From positions 992,001-1,056,000 of the forward strand of contig JAJEKV010000054.1 of assembly GCA_021234155.1 (NCBI GenBank): a stretch of 64,000 nucleotides of DNA. Direction: 5' to 3'. The notes under the pieces were generated by a model. The model was given only the letters and a program-made list of their open reading frames with translations, did not search any database and was not told the DNA's origin. The stretch is from Isoetes taiwanensis (taxonomy: Eukaryota > Streptophyta > Lycopodiopsida > Isoetales > Isoetaceae). The position numbers were made by a program, and so were the translations under genes. This document shows, piece by piece, positions 21,690 to 34,429 of the stretch; positions within the stretch are counted from its first letter, which is position 1; every line of letters begins with the position of its first letter.

Positions 21690-24600
21690 TTGCGGCCCCC
21701 TGCGAGATCGAAGTGCGAGATCGAAGTCTCCCCCTGCGGGATGCAAGTCGACGAAATTAAATGCCGAATTTGAACTTTGGGCGCCAGCATCCAATGAAAA
21801 AATTTAGGGTGAAGGAGCCGTTCTGATGGCTGGTTCTCTCCGAAATGCTCAGCTCATTCTTACGCCTCAGAAGATTGTCCTCCGTCTCATTTGGCGCCCA
21901 TCTCATTTGGCACTCGGCTGGATGTAGACACCAGTGAATCTGCAGGTAAAGCACAACATTGAAACGACTCAGCTGGTGGGATCATGCAGAAAAACTAAAT
22001 ATCATTCTTTTCTCAGGATTTTTAGGATACCCAATTGAAGTTCAAGAGAAATCTTAGCTCTATAGCCGAGAACGAGCTTGCACCAGCTTAGAGGCTTAAG
22101 AGTGTTGAATTCTTACTGGATCAACTAGGTCGGTCTTTTCTTTGGTCAAATGTTTCTGATTTTTTTTTTTCTGGTTAACGTTTTATGCATGTTCAAGCTT
22201 TTTTATGCTTTCATGTGCAGGATTCTACATACAAGTATTTTGAAAAAATTCTGATGGATCCATTCCACACTGCAATTCATAAGGATTCAAGAACATTCTT
22301 CTGCAAACATTATGAGTTGATTTTTTTTTATGCATTGAGATGTAGCCATGCTCCTGTTTTGAGATTAAATATGCTGTACAAATTTCTCAATGTCATAGCC
22401 TGATCCATTTGCCATGTATGTATAAACTGGAAAAAGCCTCAAATCAAACATGTACATATCCATCTGAATGGAAATGATTTGTTATGGATATGTATTAAAT
22501 AACCATATGCTTAGTTAGAGTCTTGAGCTTCAATAAGTTATGGATATGTTTTAAATATGTAGAAGATTCATAAAGCTAACGCTTTAGCTTCACGTACTGC
22601 TTGCTATGATCAGCACATGTTCAAGCACATGTTCAACGACTTATGGCTGTTTCAGAAGGAAATTTTGTCATAGATGTTTAAAGCAGACAGTTGAATATTT
22701 GTAGTAGTAAAGGAGAAAACATTGTATTTTTTCTCGAGAAGATGATTGTGAAGGCAGTTTTGCAGTACTTTTCGCTGACCAACCTTTTCTACTTTTCCAT
22801 TATGGGTTCTTGGATTTGCTATATCTACATTATGGTAAAGCTAATAATGACTTTTTTTTCTCAGGATTCAAAGCTTCTGGAGTTGGAAGGTAAGATTCAG
22901 CACCAAGTTAAGTTGTATCTTCTGTTATAATTTTTAAGTTTTTGTGAGCTTAGAGATAGAGGTAAGATCGTCCTAATGTACTGATTCTAAATGCCGGGTT
23001 CATTTATCCCTTAACACCATATCAACTGCTTTAGTATGCGTTTCTTCCTACCCTTAGGTGCCATGGGTTTAGTGCAAAGATGATCCCCATACCTACAGAA
23101 TGATTGTTTGTTTGGCTCAGCTCAGTTCCTTATAAGATCCATGTGATGGAATATTTTTGCTGAGTTTCTATAAAACATGCTAAATAGGTTCACAGCTACC
23201 TCCATTCATAGGATTACCTATTCTTAATGATCAATTATTATAGCTGTATTATTATCTAAGCTCTATAATTGTTCAGATTTGTCTATTAGCATGAGAGCAG
23301 GAGCAGAAACCATGCCTGCTGCTGCAGAGACAGAATTAGAAATTCAAGCATCATGTCTACCGCGTAGGCATTAGTTAATGTGCTTTCTACTGGATCATGG
23401 TGGTTACGCTTGGATGTAAGTTGAATTTTTTTGTTTTTTATTTGATTGTACCATGCTTTTTGAGCAATTGTTATAACAAACCATTTTATGGTTCACTAAA
23501 GTGATAGTATTTCCTTTGAAGTTTGTCATCTGGAATAGAATACTAATTGTGGAGGATGCTAACTTGGTAAATTCAAGTTCTGCTTTTAATGCACAACAAG
23601 ACAGAGATATTCGGGATTTTTTTTTTCTGTTTGTAATAGAGGTACATGCTCCGTCTCTCTATATGTTTAATATATTCTTTAATGCCTTTGCAAAGTTAAG
23701 TAGAGAGTTTTGGCGATTGAGTCATTTTTAACATCCACTGCTCACTCCTTTCTCTGATTTGGGCCGGAGACAGAGATGAAGCTATAGCTGTATCAGAGAC
23801 CAGATATATTCTTTTCACAATTCTGGAACACATTCATGCATTCATGGCATGGCAAAAAATCAAGTATGGCATGCGTAATCTATGTGCATTTAGAAGTATG
23901 TTGTTAGTAATATGGTCTCTCTATGCTATCTCAGCCCTTATATATTAGAGAGTCGTTATGATTAGTAGTGGTATAAATATGTATGGCTGGTTCCACGAAA
24001 TTCTTCTCCACAAATGCTTTGATGGACAGTACCTTACTGAATAAATCCACGTATCACATCGCATATAATAATGCATAATTTGCAGTCCTGAGTTTATGTT
24101 AGAGTGCTGCTTTCGATTGCTAATTGTAATTGGCACCCTATTTGCAGGTTGGAAAAGGCGCTATGTCATTGGATTTGGCTTGGAATCCTTTTACCAAGTT
24201 TTATATTTATGAGGTGAATGAAGGTTAACTCCATTGTTCAATTTCTGGTGATTTATGTTATGGTGTTCCTTGGCGGTCTGCATTTATAATATACTTTCCT
24301 CTCTCGAATAGGCGGTCTGCATTTATAATATACTTTCCTCTCTCGAATAGTTTTATATATTTTATGGTCTCTTTGAGTGCCTGCTGGTGGTCATCTCAAG
24401 TACTTATTGCATCATACATAGGACATTTTTACTCCATTATAGACACCATAACTGGAAGTTCAAAGGAGTCGCATTTCAAAGTGCTTGCAAGCTCATACTT
24501 TGCTGCTCACTGGCCCTTTTTTTAAAGCCCTTCCAATGTTTTATTGGCACATATGTATTGCATGTTGCATGTATTCATGCATGTCATGCGACGGATCTAA

Positions 24601-25080
24601 AGTTAACAACCATTGATCCTACACAAGAAGTTGAGGAATTATAATAACAAAGGGTTCCCATTATCTCATTATTGCTGAATAATATTTTTACGTTTTTTCA
24701 ATTATATTGTTTTTGGTAGTTTGGCAGTTTTTGTGCAAATGGCAGCGCTTATTATAAGCAGACAATGAAGCATCACATTGTTGATCTGCAAAACAGGGAT
24801 GGGCAATTTTAATGATGGAGCATCACATTGTTGATTTGCAAAACAGGGATGTGCAGTTTTATTGATGTGCGACAATTGATTTGCAGTTTGAGTGATGTGC
24901 AAAACAGAGATTGACATTTTTATTTGTAAGATGTTTCTCATCATGTTCCTTCTCTTTCTTGGCATTATTAAATACATTTTATGCCTTACAATTTGAGGCG
25001 TAGATAAATATAAGGAGGGTAGGCAAGAACATGAAGCCTCAAAATTATGGTTCATATAGTCATCATGATCATGAGACTCA
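21690..25080. other. Intergenic, possible gene debris
   Basis: Several short stretches look like exons with splice-like borders: 22221-22318 after TGTGCAG, 22865-22890 between CTCAG and GTAAG, and 24149-24210 after TTGCAG. The encoded peptides do not match a family I know and cannot be joined into one gene. A 39-bp exact tandem duplication lies at 24272-24349. A looser duplication lies at about 24770-24855. Confidence 0.35.
24272..24349. repeat. Exact tandem duplication, 2 x 39 bp
   Basis: Units 24272-24310 and 24311-24349 are identical and start GGCGGTCTGCATTTATAATA. Confidence 0.97.
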
Positions 25081-25700
25081 TTATGTTCTATATGCCCATC
25101 CATGCTCAGGTAAATAAGCCTGAACTGCCTCCTTGATGGCAAGATTAGGTACAAGCTGATCAGGTTGAAGGGGAGCTCGGGTTATTGGGTCAAACTTCCC
25201 AATCTGTTAAAAATCAATTCCGCCCATATCTCGTCCAGAATATTGCTTGCAGGTTTCGCTCCCCTTCCAATATTTAGGGCCTAACAGATTAAAATTCATG
25301 TTATTCATAATTCTGGCTTGCAAATGTATTGTGCAACTCATTGTAGATGTTCAGGAGATTTAAATATAGATTGGATTTTCATTTTTCTGGAGAGGTTGGA
25401 GATAGTTATTAGGGAGACACCATCTTAATTTTTGTCTTTGCTAGCTAATATGACATGGCATCAAACTCACGTACTAGCTTACCCTTTGAAGTTGTTTTGT
25501 AGCTTCATCATATTGCTTCTTTTGGAGCAAAGCCAATCCCAACAAGTAATGTGACTGCATGATTGAAATTAAATCGATGATTGGCAGTCAAGCCGAGGAC
25601 AAAATGAAATAAGACACTGACCTTTACACTACCCTCAAGCTCCAAGGCCTTTCTACAATCAGCTTCTACATGTTCCCAAATACTACATTTTCTAATCAGC
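25081..25700 (-). pseudogene. CHIP: CHIP-type TPR/U-box E3 ubiquitin ligase fragment
   Basis: Four exon-like pieces on the minus strand match plant CHIP, a cytosolic co-chaperone ligase that pairs TPRs (Hsp70/90 binding) with a U-box. Piece A (down to 25622) carries HVEADCRKALELEG before a GT donor. Piece B (25483-25554) reads SHYLLGLALLQKKQYDEA between an AG and GTAAGC. Piece C (about 25220-25280) reads GRGAKPASNILDEIWAEL. Piece D (25081-25203) reads IGKFDPITRAPLQPDQLVPN, AIKEAVQAYLPEHGWAYRT and a stop, which is the C-terminal half of the U-box. The coiled coil and the first half of the U-box are missing between C and D, and the N-terminal TPRs are also absent. It is most likely a truncated, internally deleted copy. 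Confidence 0.82.
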
Positions 25701-27667
25701 AATGTTATTTCAACAGCATCATCACATTTAATAAGAATATGGCTCTTTAGAGTCTTACTCTCCTTTCCTGTGGCAGAGCGCTCTGTTTGTCCAACAGACC
25801 GCTATATCAGGACACAAGGTAATTGCCTGAAACCAAACACACAATCGATAAGATTGATGAGCAATAAATTTGAAGCAGGCAAATTAGTTTTTACAACAGC
25901 CATGAGCAAGCATTCTGAGACTACAAATTGATGGGCAAGCCTAGAATAACGAGATACAACCTTGACTCGTCCTGTCTGCAAGGCATCTAAGGGATTATAT
26001 AAAGATGTTCTTGGGTATCGCCGATTAGATGTTTTACATTGCCTTAACCTGGGTTGGGCTTTAGTGTCTGTTATCTACATACGAAAACCTGTTACAATTG
26101 TCCTTGGCCTCTTCAAATCAATGCTTCCACCTTTTTTTGCCTATAGTGATCACAAAAAATAACTTAAATTCGAAAAAACATCATTCCGTAAAAACAAATA
26201 AAGCTACCATGGAATAGGCCTTACAGTGTAACTAGAAAGAGATAACGCATCAGCGCTCTCCTCCAGACTACGAGTTTTATAAATTAAACTTTTAGGACAT
26301 AATGCTAACTATAACTCAGCCAAATAGAGACTGCATTAGAGCTACAAAATTCAACTTTCACGTGAAGCTCTTACGACTTGGAACTTGGAAATGGTACCAT
26401 ATACCCTAAGCTCTTAGTTCCTCGCGGATTGTCTGATGTGGTTTGGGGCCCATGGGAGACCACTCGAGAGGATCTTGGGGAGGCGACACTTAATTATCAC
26501 ATATAGAGGATCAAAATCGCAACGTCTAGATGCTTTTGCCTAGTTGGTTGGGGCACGATAATTAAGGTGTTGTATCGTTGTCCATCCACATGAACATCCT
26601 TGATGATGCCCAAGCATGGACCCTGGTGTGCTTGAATTTTGGCCAGGTAGATTTTCACATAGTGTGCGAATGCACTTGAATTTTGGTCAGATAGATTTTC
26701 ACACTGTGTGCCTGGGGCATGTGTAAGCGAAGGTTTAGAATTTACATAAAAGTTCTTATATTATTGTATACAATCGGCAAAACATTTCTTTCAAGTGAAA
26801 TTTACTATAAATTTCCAACCGCTAAAACCTCACCGGTTTCCCCTCACCCTTGCGCCAACTCCAACGGTCATTGCCAACAAATAGAAAAACTTCTGGGGAT
26901 CAAATCCAATAAACAGATTCTCAACTGCTAAAATCTTGTCATTCACTTGCCCCCCTTTGCGCCTGCCTCTCATTGACGTATGACTTGCATATATATGCTA
27001 AACCATAGACAATATCACAATCGGATCAAGTCCGGTGGTGCATTTTTGTGCGGCTCATGCCCCAATATCAGGGAATCACAAACAGGTGCATCAATTTTGA
27101 ATTATAAGTTGAAATGGTGCCGACGACACTACTGTAGCTAGGTAGATCTTGTGAAACAGGCTCAGGTTGATTGAAAAAAAAAAGATCTAACGATTATGAT
27201 ATTGTTAGGGTAAGCTAACTGGTCTGTGATTGCCTGTTACCACATGCTAGTCGCTGATAACCTCCCGTCCAAGTTCCAGTTAGCCTAGGCCTACCCTTTA
27301 ATAACTTTCTTATCTTATTATAATTGGGCAAACATTATGCGGAGCTAGAAGAAGTCCAAAAGAATAAATGGTTAATGGTCTGTTTCATCTTCGACACCAA
27401 CTGCAGCACGTGTTGATCTCCAATTGGGAATTGTATGCGTACAACGCCTATTAGGTAAAGGCCTATGCTTATTCTTGCCGAACGGGAATGGGGTCGTCGG
27501 CCAAAGAGAGGAAAAGAGCGCTTGCCTGATACACCTGATCCTGCTTCTCTGACAATGTAGTTTTCATTTCAATTTTGCTCAATAGTCGCCACAAGGCTTT
27601 ATTTGGTGCGTATCTGTGAATTTGTTATTTTGTAAATTTGTATCTGAGGGCTTGTGGATTCACAGAT
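25701..27667. other. Intergenic, no gene seen
   Basis: Short frames only (for example 25962-26162 and 26719-26931), without domains. Two similar pieces with the words TGAATTTTGGCCAG and TGAATTTTGGTCAG near 26640 and 26680 are a small local repeat. The promoter and 5' leader of the transporter gene that follows must lie in the right part, but I see no decisive TATA box. Confidence 0.4.
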
Positions 27668-29071
27668 ATGGACGGAAAACATAGCCTTGGACGCGTTTTG
27701 AGCTCTATTTTGTTGTGGTGGTTCTTTAATGTCATGACCGTCGTCTCCAATAAGTGGATTTTTCAGGTATATTCTCTTAGTTTTGAAGATCCAATTATTG
27801 CCTTATTCCCCTTGTTTACGTTTGCAATGCAGCACTTCTCTTCTTACCCTATTTTGGATTCGCAATTCTTTCCTTTTTGGATCTTCTTGAGTACTTTCTA
27901 GGGCGAAAGTCATATCTGATTTTTCTTTTAATTGATTTCTATCTTTTTTGCAGGTCCTAACATTCCAGTTTCCTTTAACTGTAACAGTTATCCATCTTTT
28001 AATTTCAGCATTAGGAGGCTGGATTAGTATAGAGGTTTTAAAGTTGAAACCTTTGATTAAGGTCAACTCTGCTGATCACATTCATCGGATACTTCCAATG
28101 TCAGCTGTATTCTGTGTGAATATTGTTTTAGGAAACGTGAGCCTCAGATATATTCCTGTCTCCTTCATGCAGACAATCAAGTCCTTAACGCCTGCTACTA
28201 CATGTAATGCAAATGTTATCTTTTCCCCCAAAGATAGTCAGAAAGCATAGATTTTTTCTAATGATATTCTTGGCATCTATTGTTTAGTGGTTTTACAGTG
28301 GCTTGTATGGAAGAAATCATTTGATAGGCGAGTATGGCTGTCATTGATACCTGTTGTTGGTGGGATAATGGTTGCATCATTGACAGAGTTAAGTTTTAAC
28401 ATGATTGGATTTCTTGCTGCTTTTTGTGGATGCCTTGTGACATCCACAAAAACTATACTAGCTGAAAAATTACTACATGGCTACAACTTTGACAGGTACT
28501 TTTAAGGTTTGGTTGATCCTTAAAAGAAGCAGGATTTAACAATTGAAACTCTTCTTGACAGCATAAATACTGTATACTATATGGCACCATATGCCGCCTC
28601 TCTGTTGCTCGTTCCCACACTTTTTCTTGAGGGCCAAGGTGTTTTCAAGTGGGCTGAAGGCCAGAGTTCTCTCATGCTTCCATCTTCAATATTGGTTATC
28701 TCTGGAACTGTTGCATTTTGTCTCAATTTTTCCATATTTTATGTTATTCAGTCTACTACAGCCTTGACTTTCAACGTCGCTGGGAATTTGAAGGTACGTG
28801 TGTTCATTGTGGTTGGTTGATATGTTAGAATGTTAAGAGTTACATTACGTTAAGGTTTCTTGTCCAAGGTGTTAATGGTATTTGTGCTCTTCAGGTTGCA
28901 GTAGCTATCATTGTCTCATGGTTGATTTTTCGAAATCCCATATCTATTTGGAATGCATTTGGCTGTATCATTACTTTGCTTGGCTGTATGTGCTATGGAT
29001 ATATCAGTCAGGTGGTTTCTCGAAAACAAGAAGTGGCATTGCTTCCAGCGATGAAGCCTGACAGATTTTGA
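27668..29071 (+). CDS. UDP-galactose transporter 1 / GONST5-like nucleotide-sugar transporter
   Basis: Five exons (27668-27766, 27954-28203, 28288-28495, 28562-28793, 28895-29071) with GT-AG borders join to 966 nt, giving 321 aa without a stop. The protein is a drug/metabolite-superfamily transporter of the TPT/nucleotide-sugar branch, expected in the Golgi membrane, where it exchanges a UDP-sugar for UMP. It has about ten hydrophobic segments. Family landmarks are WWFFNVMTVVSNKWIFQ at the N-terminus, GNVSLRYIPVSFMQT at about 93-107, VLQWLVWKKSFDRR, TSTKTILAEKLLHGYNFDSI, the FCLNFSIFYVIQSTTALTFN block and NLKVAVAIIVSWLIFRNPIS. It is a little shorter than the roughly 340-aa plant homologues, mainly at both ends. 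The exact sugar cannot be told from sequence. The start Met is the first in-frame ATG next to conserved sequence. Confidence 0.93.
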
Positions 29072-29599
29072 GTATTAAAGTACTACCCAAAGTTCACATT
29101 TTGTAATGCAATTCCTTGATTGTATAAATTATTTTCTAATTAATACTGGACTCCCAAACAAAACATAGACTTTTCCTAGCCTTCGGAAGGACCAGTGGAA
29201 ACGGTGCATGTCCTCCTCGTAAGATATGCTCAGACATGGCCTGGAATTGGATAATAGAGACGTCCACCATAAGAGGGCTGGAAAGGCGGGGTTGTTTTTT
29301 TATAATATTGAAGGAGCACTCGTGCTTCAGAATCAGTAAGCTTTGAAGATATGAAGTTTACTGCTGTATTATCAAATGCTTCAGAAAATAGTAATATGCA
29401 TGCTGCTGCATAATGATTCAATCTGTTGCCCTATTTCATAAACATACTTCAAGCACATTGGATGCTTTAGCTGATTAAACGTCCCAACATAATTCAATCA
29501 GATTGGATGATTTAGCAGATTATAGGTCCTGACATATCTATAATATCATAAGCAACAAAGACATTTGGGTCGGGCCTATGACCATATCATGTAGGTTCT

Positions 29600-29721
29600 T
29601 TCTGACGTTATCATTTGAATGTGTTCTTTATTAGCTTCTACTTTTCTGGTTTGCTAGTAATTCTGACGTTATCATTTGAATGTGTTCTTTATTAGCTTCT
29701 ACTTTTCTGGTTTGCTAGTAA
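29600..29721. repeat. Exact tandem duplication, 2 x 61 bp
   Basis: Units 29600-29660 and 29661-29721 are identical and start TTCTGACGTTATCATTTGAA. They lie about 530 bp past the transporter stop codon. Confidence 0.97.
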
Positions 29722-30762
29722 GCATGTGTAATATGAGCTTTTGAACCCTAGATATAATTATGCTCCTAGATATTGGCAATATCATATTTGACAATACACA
29801 TTTATATATTGTGATAACAATTTTATATTGGACGCGGGTGTGATATTTGATCCTTTAACCTTTTAAGTTTTACTAAAATTGCTAAAATACTCTTCGTTTA
29901 GGGGTGGGTGTGATATTTGATCCTTACTTTGTCTTTCAATTTTAGGAGAAAACTCTAAAATAACCTTTAAGTTTTACTAAAGTTGCAAAAATACTCTTAG
30001 TTTAGGGGTATTTTTGATGGAAATGACAATAATCCTTTTGTGATGATCCAAATAAGAATATGTCCTTCAAAGACGGCGTAGATTGTGATGATATTTTTTC
30101 ATAGAAGTTAAGTTCACCCGAATCTGAGTTTGGAATCACAAGTTATGCTACCGTTAATAACTCAAAAAAGTTGTGAGGATTAAGTAATCCATAACTTAAG
30201 ATTCAGGACTCCAATTCAGGTGATCTTAGCTTTGAAGGGAAGATCCCATCCTCATCCACAAAGCATTTGGATACATTCCCATTTGGATCATCAAAAAAAG
30301 AAAGATAAGGTCATCGCCATCAAATATATCCCTAAATTGCAGGTTTTTTGACAGCTTTAGGAAAACTTAAGGGTATTTTGGAGTTTTTTTTTTCCAATTT
30401 TATATTTCTATATATTTAACTAGGAGAGTGTGACATTTGAATTTTCACTTGTCTTGCTGTCTTTCATATAGAATTCAAAGTTGAAATGACTTTCATACAA
30501 ACTTCTTCCAGCCCTTTAAATAGAACACATAATGAGAGATGTTAAAGGAGGTTAATGGGGCTAGTCAATGTTTCATTGTGGTTCATTCTTATTGTAATTG
30601 TATTGAATCACGCCTGTTAGACCATCAGGTCCATAGACGCGAAAAAGTTACATGCATGTTTTTTTGGTCAACTGAAAAAATGGAAAAACTAACAAAACTA
30701 GACCTTACACATCAAGGTCTTTTGCCATGTCGTAAAGGTCCAGTAGCTCTTTCCTTGACCTG
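29722..30762. other. Intergenic, no gene seen
   Basis: AT-rich. A loose duplication (GGGTGTGATATTTGATCC at about 29837 and 29906) is present. The plus-strand frame 30539-30796 has no domain. Confidence 0.4.
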
Positions 30763-31911
30763 TCATAATCTTGAAGATACATACCAAGTTTTATAAACTG
30801 GTAGATTCAAAAGCTCGTGAAAAGAATCGCAGCTGATATCATGCTGTGCCCTTAGGTAGTCAAAAGCTGAGCAATGGAGAAGAGCATGTCGTTCATCTTC
30901 TACTTGAGCGTCTAGGCAGCAAGGACAAAAACGCAATTCACGTGGCATATCCTGCTCTCGTCCCACCTCAATTGCCAGTCTATGTGAACTTAGGCGCATG
31001 CAAGAGAGAAGCTTCCGCTTTCCTCTACTAAGCTTACCATTTAAATAATCCTGCTCGCCATAGACTATCATTGCATTTACTTCTTCCCTGTAAAAGTTTC
31101 TTTTTGTCCCAAGATCTCCAACTGGCCACAATTTCAACAGAGATTTATTGGTCACTAAATCTCGAATCCCTATACTAGATGAAGGTAGATCATCCAGTCC
31201 AATGCTCCAATAGCCTGCCCACTCTTCTAAATACTTATACCATCCCACATGGGATTGGATCATAGATTCTTGCAAGGCTTGTCTCGACAATCTGTGGTCT
31301 TCTAATTTTTGTATTCTACCAAAATACTCTAGTGTTTGACAAAGGGCTTCCACTTCAAGCGGATACATACCTGTTTCTGCAAGCAGCATCTCATATGGGG
31401 TCTGAGTTTTAACTCCCAATTCTTCAAGCAAGAAACGCTTTTGAACCTTCCACTTTGATCGTGCAAGACCAGGACCCCAGACCATGCACCCATATAGTAC
31501 CACTGTTTGAACCAATGTCCGAAACATTAATTTACGGAGATGCCAACTCCAGATATGGTTATGTCTGCAATAGCTGAGCATATGATATAGTGCCCTTAGC
31601 CCCCCCGATATTCTCTTCCGGACTCCGCTATTCCATTTATAGTTATTTGTCAACTCTATGCCCAAATACTTGTATGATTTGACCTGTTCCAAAATCTCTC
31701 CATCAAATTCCATATCTGCTTTTTGGCGAGAACCCATCACCATCACCTTCGTTTTCCCTTTATTCACATTCATACCAGCATAGACACAAAATTTCTCAAG
31801 TCCTTGAAGAAGTTTTTGCAAACCCTGTGGTGTTTGAGAAACAAGTACCACATCATCATCAACATGAATATAATTGCATATCAGCATTATATTCATTGTG
31901 CAATTTACCAA
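30763..31911 (-). pseudogene. 5'-truncated LINE ORF2 (RT C-terminal half)
   Basis: A long frame (382 aa) starts inside the reverse transcriptase at the catalytic box (YIHVDDDVVLVSQ, the YADD motif with Ala changed to Val). It continues through the thumb region with NVNKGKTKVMVMG, VKSYKYLGIELTNN and VLYGCMVWGPG. It ends with a zinc-finger-like stretch CPCCLDAQVEDERHALLHC followed by a short tail. This is the usual C-terminal architecture of plant non-LTR retrotransposons. The endonuclease and the first RT motifs are absent, consistent with 5' truncation during target-primed insertion. The remaining frame is free of stops, so the insertion may be fairly young. No clear poly-A tail is seen at the left end. 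Confidence 0.88.
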
Positions 31912-32075
31912 TTCGGTAGATTGGAGCCCATGATCATAACAGTTCTTATCGGATACATCCCCTCATAGAATTAAATTGAATTGTTTTTTATTGATTTCTG
32001 TAGGAGCGAAGTGAAATTTATCAAAATGCCCTTACTTTTTTGCTCACTCTATCAAAATGCTGCCGAACGGAAGCC

Positions 32076-32239
32076 GAATGGTATAACATCATTTAGCATC
32101 AAACTTGGCATCTCTGAATCCACAAACAAATATGTGTACAACATGTATAATACTGAAGACGCTCAACATGGTTTTTCTCACATAATAATAAAGGTGAATG
32201 GTATAACATCATTTAGCATCAAACCTGGCATCTCTGAAT
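32076..32239. repeat. 44-bp direct repeats, spaced by 76 bp
   Basis: 32076-32119 and 32196-32239 differ at one base and start GAATGGTATAACATCATTTA. Confidence 0.95.
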
Positions 32240-32479
32240 AGTTGCTCTTATCTGTTAAAAGGAATTTTGCAAAATGTTGCAATATGTTTGGAATTGGGAG
32301 GTAAAGAAACAAATTTCTTAACTGCTTTTATGTTGTTCACAAATTCTAAGGATGCGAAAGGAAGCTTCATTATGTGACTGAAGAACTTGCTCTCTATTGC
32401 TTCACTTATAAGTATGACTAGAGATTTTAGCAAGGATGACATATTCAACAAAATTTGGACTTATTCAGATTTAATAGAT

Positions 32480-33190
32480 AGCACTTCAAGAATGCAATTA
32501 TAAGAATATATGTATTGTTTGATTCTTCTTGATTGTTATAATTTTTATAAGTTTTAATTATATATGTTTATTTTTCAATTAAAACTATAATGGTTATCAA
32601 AGAATAAGCTTGATTTCCAAACTAAATTTCTTTTGAATCTATTTAGAATTAGATATTTCAAGAATTTAACAGATTTAAAATTTAGCAATCATGATAATTA
32701 AATGAAATCCGATGGTTTGATAAGCGATTGACTTAAACTATTATTAGAATTTTACAATCTATAAACTTTTACACTTTTAAAAATACTTTAAAAAACGTTT
32801 TAGGTTGAAACTAAATAAGGATATAAAGTTATTGGTTTAATAATAACTATTGAATAATTTATTATTAATAAAATAAAATATATTGATATTTAATCAATAA
32901 TTATAAACTATTTATTTTTTATTAAATATAAACGTAATCATTTAATTAATTTCAATCTAAAACTTTCTTTAAATATTTTGAAAAAAACAGCATTTTAATT
33001 ATACAGAGTTATCTTAGATGATAATTTAATTCTAAATAGATGAAACCGAGAATTAGTTTAGAAAGCAACTTTAAACTTTAATAAGTATCATATTTTTTTA
33101 TTTAAAGATAAACATAAAAAATTATTAAAATCAATAAGAGCTAAAAATACATATAATATTATTATAATGGCATCCTTGAAGTACATTTCT
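32480..33190. other. Very AT-rich block
   Basis: About 700 bases are made almost wholly of A and T, with no open frames of note. This could be an old MITE or a matrix-attachment-like region; I see no ends that define it. Confidence 0.6.
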
Positions 33191-34429
33191 TAGATTTGAA
33201 TAAGTTCTTTGTTAAATATGTCATAAGGGATGATCTTATGGTGAAACAGGAGTTAACAAATGATCATTATGTATCATGTATTTGGCACCATATAATCGTG
33301 TATACTGTCATCCTTATTGGAAATGATATTTATGTATGCCAATGTATGTATGATGATTTATAATAGAATTTTGACGTAGTGACAATTTTTTGAAAGTTAC
33401 GACAATATAAGATTTGTTTATATACAGTAGTTGTCACTCAATTCTTCACTAATATCAAAATTCCATATGACTTTTAGCTAGGATCTGATTGTTAGGTAGT
33501 ATCACTATAGCCTACCACTATCCCTGATGCTGAGTCTCAGCAACTCTCGTCTTTCCAAATGGCAAGGGATAAATTCTTGATTGCTAAAGTCATGCGACAA
33601 GTGCAGTTCCATTTGAAATGTAGATTGGTCTGTCAATGCATTTCAATTGCCCCCTCTGTTCATGAAATACCCATTTAGATTGGCACTTTTGTACATTCTC
33701 AATGCTATTATCCGGCATCCCCTTGGACTGTAGTATTTGAAAAATCATGAAGATAGATTCCAAAGACTATAGAATGCTAGTTGTTTTTTTCTTTGCCATG
33801 CCAAAATATTCACTATCGAGAGTATGATCAGTTCGTTCTTACTGATGACCATCTCAATTCCATCCTATAAACATGAAATTATCTATGTAGATGCAACTGA
33901 GATGCCGTTTTTAGACAGTGACTCAGAGAACCACGTTCAGCCTACTAAGCAGTTCCACCTTCCCATCGGACCCCATGGGGGTGTTGGATGACTTTGATTT
34001 CACGGGCGACTGAAGGGACTGAAGAATTATAGGTTTGTTGGATCCCTGTCACGTTTCAATCAAGAATATCTCTCATGGCTCTTGTACATCAACATCAAGG
34101 GATCCCTGCATCCCAAGTGGATCTTATTCATCCTCTTCAAGCTCCCACAACTCAATAATGTCTATTGTCTGAAACATGGAAAAAAAAACACCCATTTATC
34201 CTCTAGCCTGTCGCACATAAGGTGGGGAGACTCAGGTTGTTTTGCACATTCAAACACCTGAGATGATGTTGTAGACTTGAGTAACCCTCGCCTCTAGACT
34301 TTGTCTTGCATTAAAGAAGGCAGTTGTGGCCTTGTTTAACAAAGACAAACGTCTTTGCATGGAGCTACATGAACTTAGAGGCATCAACAAGGACATGGAA
34401 TAATTCAAAATTTCTACCAAGCATGATGT
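33191..34429. other. Intergenic, no gene seen
   Basis: No conserved coding segment was recognised. The right part may belong to the decayed gypsy pol that follows. Confidence 0.35.
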
